Shown piece by piece: positions 43,585 through 46,002 of a stretch of 46,002 nt of DNA; within the stretch, counting starts at the first letter, position 1, and every line of letters begins with the position of its first letter. The stretch is from Acidobacteriota bacterium (GTDB taxonomy: Bacteria > Acidobacteriota > Terriglobia > Terriglobales > SCQP01), in assembly GCA_021789895.1 (NCBI GenBank), contig JAJYIU010000010.1:65745-111746 (forward strand), given 5' to 3'. A program made the translations under genes and the position numbers. The notes below the pieces were generated by a model. The model worked only from the letters and a program-made list of their open reading frames with translations, was not told the DNA's origin and ran no database searches.

Positions 43585-44601
43585 TTGGGTTCAGCATCCA
43601 ATTCCCTTCCACTACGGCCACAGCATACCGGTGCGGGAATAACGCTCGACTACCTCATCTCCCGCAATCTCAAGTATGTCCTCGCGGTGGATGAAAAAGG
43701 CTCGTTCACGGCGGCGGCCAAGACCTGTTATGTCAGCCAGCCGGCACTGAGCAAAAGCGTCCAGGAATTCGAAAAGGTGCTCGGTTTCCCGATTTTTATG
43801 CGCACCCCTCAGGGCATCATCAAAACGGCGCAAGGTAGCGCCTTCCTGCAGCGGGTCCGTAAAGGATTTCACCAGTTGCTGGCGGCGGTTGAATGGGTCG
43901 AGACGGCCCGGGAAAATCGAGATTTCCTCCTGGGCACCACACCCCATGTCAATCCCCGATTGATTTCCACGGCACGGTCAGTTTTTGATGAGATGGCGGC
44001 CAAAGTGAAAGGCAAATTGGAGATTTACACGGCACCCTCGCAGGAACTCTTGGCCAAGGTCGAAGCCTGCCGGCTCGATGCCGCCTTTATTCACCTCCCA
44101 CCGGCCGATCAGCCCTACTTTCATAAGCCGCAGCTGCAATTCGTAACGGTCGCCACCGAGCGGCTTGCGGTTGCGCTGCCGCCGTCGCATGCGCTGGCAC
44201 AGCGGCACGGACCCGTCAACTGGCAGGAGCTGCGCAGGCAGCCCATGGTGATCATTTCCAAAAACTACGCTTATCTGCACAATTTTATTGTGTCCGTATG
44301 CCGGCGACATGGTATTGAGCCTGAATTGCAAAGCGATGCCATGCACATGCCCCAGGCAATCGACCTAGTTGGGGCTGGAATCGGCTTCGCACTCATCCGC
44401 GAATGCGACCGGCGCGGCATTGGCGCGCGCCGAATCCGTTTCCGCCAGCTAGCCGGCGATCCGGTCCAGTTGGAAACGCTCATGGCCTACCATCGCGAAA
44501 ATCGAGCGCCGTTTCTATTTGCTCTCATCGCCGCCTTGAGTCCAGGCAAGCATCCGTCGTTGTTTTCAAGTCGAAATCGATGCCTGAATTTGTCCGCCTG
44601 A
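43585..44601 (+). CDS. LysR-family transcriptional regulator
   Basis: A 338-residue LTTR: an N-terminal winged HTH (LKYVLAVDEKGSFTAAAKTC, YVSQPALSKSVQEFEKVLGF) and a C-terminal effector domain (RLDAAFIHLPPADQ, AIDLVGAGIGFALIRE). The first ~20 residues before the HTH are unusual, and the only in-frame start is TTG 43585; a non-standard start closer to the HTH is possible. The protein lies in the genomic island and is not next to an obvious target operon. Effector unknown. Confidence 0.85.
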   Translation: MGSASNSLPLRPQHTGAGITLDYLISRNLKYVLAVDEKGSFTAAAKTCYVSQPALSKSVQEFEKVLGFPIFMRTPQGIIKTAQGSAFLQRVRKGFHQLLAAVEWVETARENRDFLLGTTPHVNPRLISTARSVFDEMAAKVKGKLEIYTAPSQELLAKVEACRLDAAFIHLPPADQPYFHKPQLQFVTVATERLAVALPPSHALAQRHGPVNWQELRRQPMVIISKNYAYLHNFIVSVCRRHGIEPELQSDAMHMPQAIDLVGAGIGFALIRECDRRGIGARRIRFRQLAGDPVQLETLMAYHRENRAPFLFALIAALSPGKHPSLFSSRNRCLNLSA

Positions 44602-44779
44602 GGCGGACGCATTAAATGCCCATACCGGTCTTGTTTGCTTTTAAGATGGCTGGCCGCCCGACTCGCGCAGTTCGGGAATGGCTGGGCGGACCGGTGCGGG
44701 TATCTCCTCGTTCCCCGCGCCAAAGTCGGTGATCACACCGCCTGGATCGAATATGCATTTAGGCGACGGCAGCGTCGGC

Positions 44780-45343
44780 TCAGTCCTTCTGAAGGATCCC
44801 ATGTTCATCATTATCCTGGCTTTTGATGTAGCCGATGGGACAATGGGAGATCACTTCACCGCGACGCGCCTTCTGAACCCGGGCCTCGCTCGCCCGCTGA
44901 CGGAGCAAGTCCAGTTCGTACTCATTGAGCGATCCTTTCAGCCCAAGTAGCAACCGGTCATTGCTTATACGCGGCGAGTAGACCGTTTCCTGATCGACCA
45001 GCAAAGTGTCCACTACACGGCATACTTCCACCAACTGCTGCCACTCGTGACTGTTCCGTGCGAAGCGGGAAACCTCGCGGGCGCGAACCGCGCCGACTTC
45101 TCCCAGGCAAACCTGAGCCACCATGCGCTCGAACCCGGAGCGCGTGACATTGCCTCCCGCGGATCGCCCGAGATCTTCGTCGATGACCTCCACCTCGCTC
45201 CAGCCCAGTGATATCAGTCGAGCCTCCATCGCATATTGCAGCTTCTGACTCTCAAGGCTGTTCAGTACCTGGTACGGCGAGGACTGCCGCACGTACAAGA
45301 TGGACTTGCGCGAAAGATGTTGTGGTTTGATCTTTTCACTCAT
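44780..45343 (-). pseudogene. Truncated large serine recombinase
   Basis: 187 residues covering the resolvase N-terminal domain: ILYVRQSSPYQV contains the catalytic Ser, with EDLGRSAGGNVTRSGFERM and EVSRFARNSHEW following. A full recombinase of this type is usually over 500 residues, and here the protein ends just after the catalytic domain (GYIKSQDNDEHGILQKD), losing the zinc-ribbon and coiled-coil DNA-binding parts. It is therefore probably inactive. Its start overlaps the small gene upstream by 8 nt. Confidence 0.85.
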
Positions 45344-45524
45344 CGCGCCCTCCCCTCTTTCGAAGAACGTGAACTGGATCGCTTGTCCGGATGCCGAAGA
45401 GCAGTTGCGCCAGAAGTCTGATCACCTCGATTCGCGTCATCTCCGGCAGGTCGTTCCAGCGTGGCAGGGAAAGTCCTTCTGAGAAAAACTCCAGCTGTTG
45501 ATTTGTCTTTCGAATCGCTTTCAT
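45336..45524 (-). CDS. Small recombinase-associated protein
   Basis: A 62-residue protein from ATG 45524 (MKAIRKTNQQLEFFSEGLSL), with GGAG about 9 nt upstream, which decides the start over ATGs at 45536 and 45545. Its last 8 nt overlap the recombinase start. Short proteins of this kind precede serine recombinases in some mobile cassettes of other bacteria; the function is unknown. Confidence 0.6.
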   Translation of the reverse strand: MKAIRKTNQQLEFFSEGLSLPRWNDLPEMTRIEVIRLLAQLLFGIRTSDPVHVLRKRGGRDE

Positions 45525-45891
45525 CCGTGTCTCCATTACCGGCATGCCGGCTTACCTGCGGTTGTAGCACCGCCGGGTTCCAGGAGACACGTTGTTCGGC
45601 TATCGTACGGCTGAGGTTGCGCAACGACTCGCAATCAACATGAGGAGTGCCCGCGACACGCATGGGTGCGCACTCGGCCGCATCAAACATCCATTTCGGG
45701 ATTTGAACGAGCAGCGAATGGGGTGCCGCTTCGGGAAGCTTGCAAAAATACGCCGATTCGGAGTGAGCGCCGCTTGCCCTGCGCGTCAGCACATCTCGAC
45801 CATGCCAGGGGTGCCACGGATAACAGATCCGTCTCGACTCAAAATGGATTTTGTGGGTTTTCTGCAGAGGGTTTGCAGAGCCCGTCGCCAT
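45340..45891 (-). CDS. Hypothetical protein of the recombinase cassette (DUF5372-like), uncertain start
   Basis: The open frame has a recognisable segment YPWHPWHGRDVLTRR and later PKWMFDAAECAPMRV, typical of small proteins linked to serine recombinase cassettes (DUF5372-like; from memory). The only Met start (45891) lies in the adjoining IS66 fragment, so the true start is unclear. The frame continues through the whole small gene at 45336-45524 in another reading frame, so the last ~60 residues may be spurious. Confidence 0.4.
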   Translation of the reverse strand: MATGSANPLQKTHKIHFESRRICYPWHPWHGRDVLTRRASGAHSESAYFCKLPEAAPHSLLVQIPKWMFDAAECAPMRVAGTPHVDCESLRNLSRTIAEQRVSWNPAVLQPQVSRHAGNGDTDESDSKDKSTAGVFLRRTFPATLERPAGDDANRGDQTSGATALRHPDKRSSSRSSKEGRAR

Positions 45892-46002
45892 CCCACCAGA
45901 GCAGCTTCACCAGATCGCCGCGCTTGCCGCGGAAGATGAAAACGTGGCCGCTGAACGGATCCTGCTCCAGCGCCGTCTGCACCTGGGCGCTCAAGCCGGT
46001 AA
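45839..46002 (-). pseudogene. IS66-family TnpB (Orf2) fragment, interrupted
   Basis: Runs into the window edge. The peptide GLSAQVQTALEQDPFSGHVF then IFRGKRGDLVKLLWWDGDGLC is the conserved IS66 Orf2/TnpB core. After the Cys codon at 45875-45877 the sequence departs from the family and stops at 45839, so the recombinase cassette appears to have inserted there. The upstream part lies outside the window. Confidence 0.85.

Noticed and set aside
43421-43621. 66-codon minus-strand frame in the island gap
   Set aside because: Cys/Trp-scattered composition, no ribosome binding site, overlaps the LysR start.

Overview
The window looks like chromosomal DNA of a GC-rich Gram-negative bacterium, most likely an Acidobacteriota (Terriglobia-like) member. 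This is inferred from an Oar-type TonB-dependent receptor with an N-terminal carboxypeptidase-regulatory-like domain, an S-box (SAM-I) riboswitch in a GC-rich genome, a signal-peptide-like extension on ATP synthase subunit c, and the general gene content. No rRNA is present to fix the taxonomy.

Layout. 1-4.4 kb: the right end of a phage or prophage late module, with a GNAT-like protein, Gln/Ala-rich virion-like proteins, a possible small terminase, the large terminase (TerL) and a two-helix membrane protein. Virion-like genes precede TerL, as in T7-like podoviruses. 4.5-8.9 kb (minus): nagB-thrC-thrB-hom, a tightly packed operon. 9.0-11.0 kb (plus): promoter, SAM-I riboswitch with terminator, a second threonine-synthase-like PLP enzyme, and a MoaD/ThiS-like protein ending Gly-Gly-Arg. 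11.0-14.0 kb: pyruvoyl-dependent arginine decarboxylase, a small protein, an HD-GYP response regulator and a family 2 glycosyltransferase. 14.0-18.5 kb: histidine degradation (hutU, hutI, bifunctional formimidoyltransferase-cyclodeaminase). 18.6-22.0 kb: an exported protein, then galT-galK. 22.0-23.6 kb: larB and a 23S/16S-type pseudouridine synthase. 23.7-31.9 kb (minus): rimP-nusA-infB-DUF503-rbfA-nrnA running directly into atpI-like-atpB-atpE. 32.0-36.7 kb: a GT87-like transferase, an M20 dipeptidase, and a LmbE deacetylase-GT4 pair. 36.8-41.4 kb: the Oar-like receptor with a His-rich insert, a BON-domain protein and uppP. 41.5 kb to the end: tRNA-Val(GAC) followed by a genomic island (tyrosine integrase, excisionase-like HTH, LysR regulator, truncated serine recombinase cassette, IS66 TnpB fragment).

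The most interesting system is at 9.0-11.0 kb. A SAM-sensing riboswitch should respond to methionine status, yet it controls an enzyme of the threonine synthase fold plus a sulfur-carrier-like protein. Next to it, divergently, lie hom and thrB, which make O-phosphohomoserine. The simplest reading is a homocysteine-forming branch in which O-phosphohomoserine is sulfhydrylated by a carrier-protein thiocarboxylate, while the canonical thrC in the hom-thrB operon makes threonine. The terminal Arg after Gly-Gly implies that a protease must first unmask the carrier. This is an inference from gene content and regulation, not shown directly.
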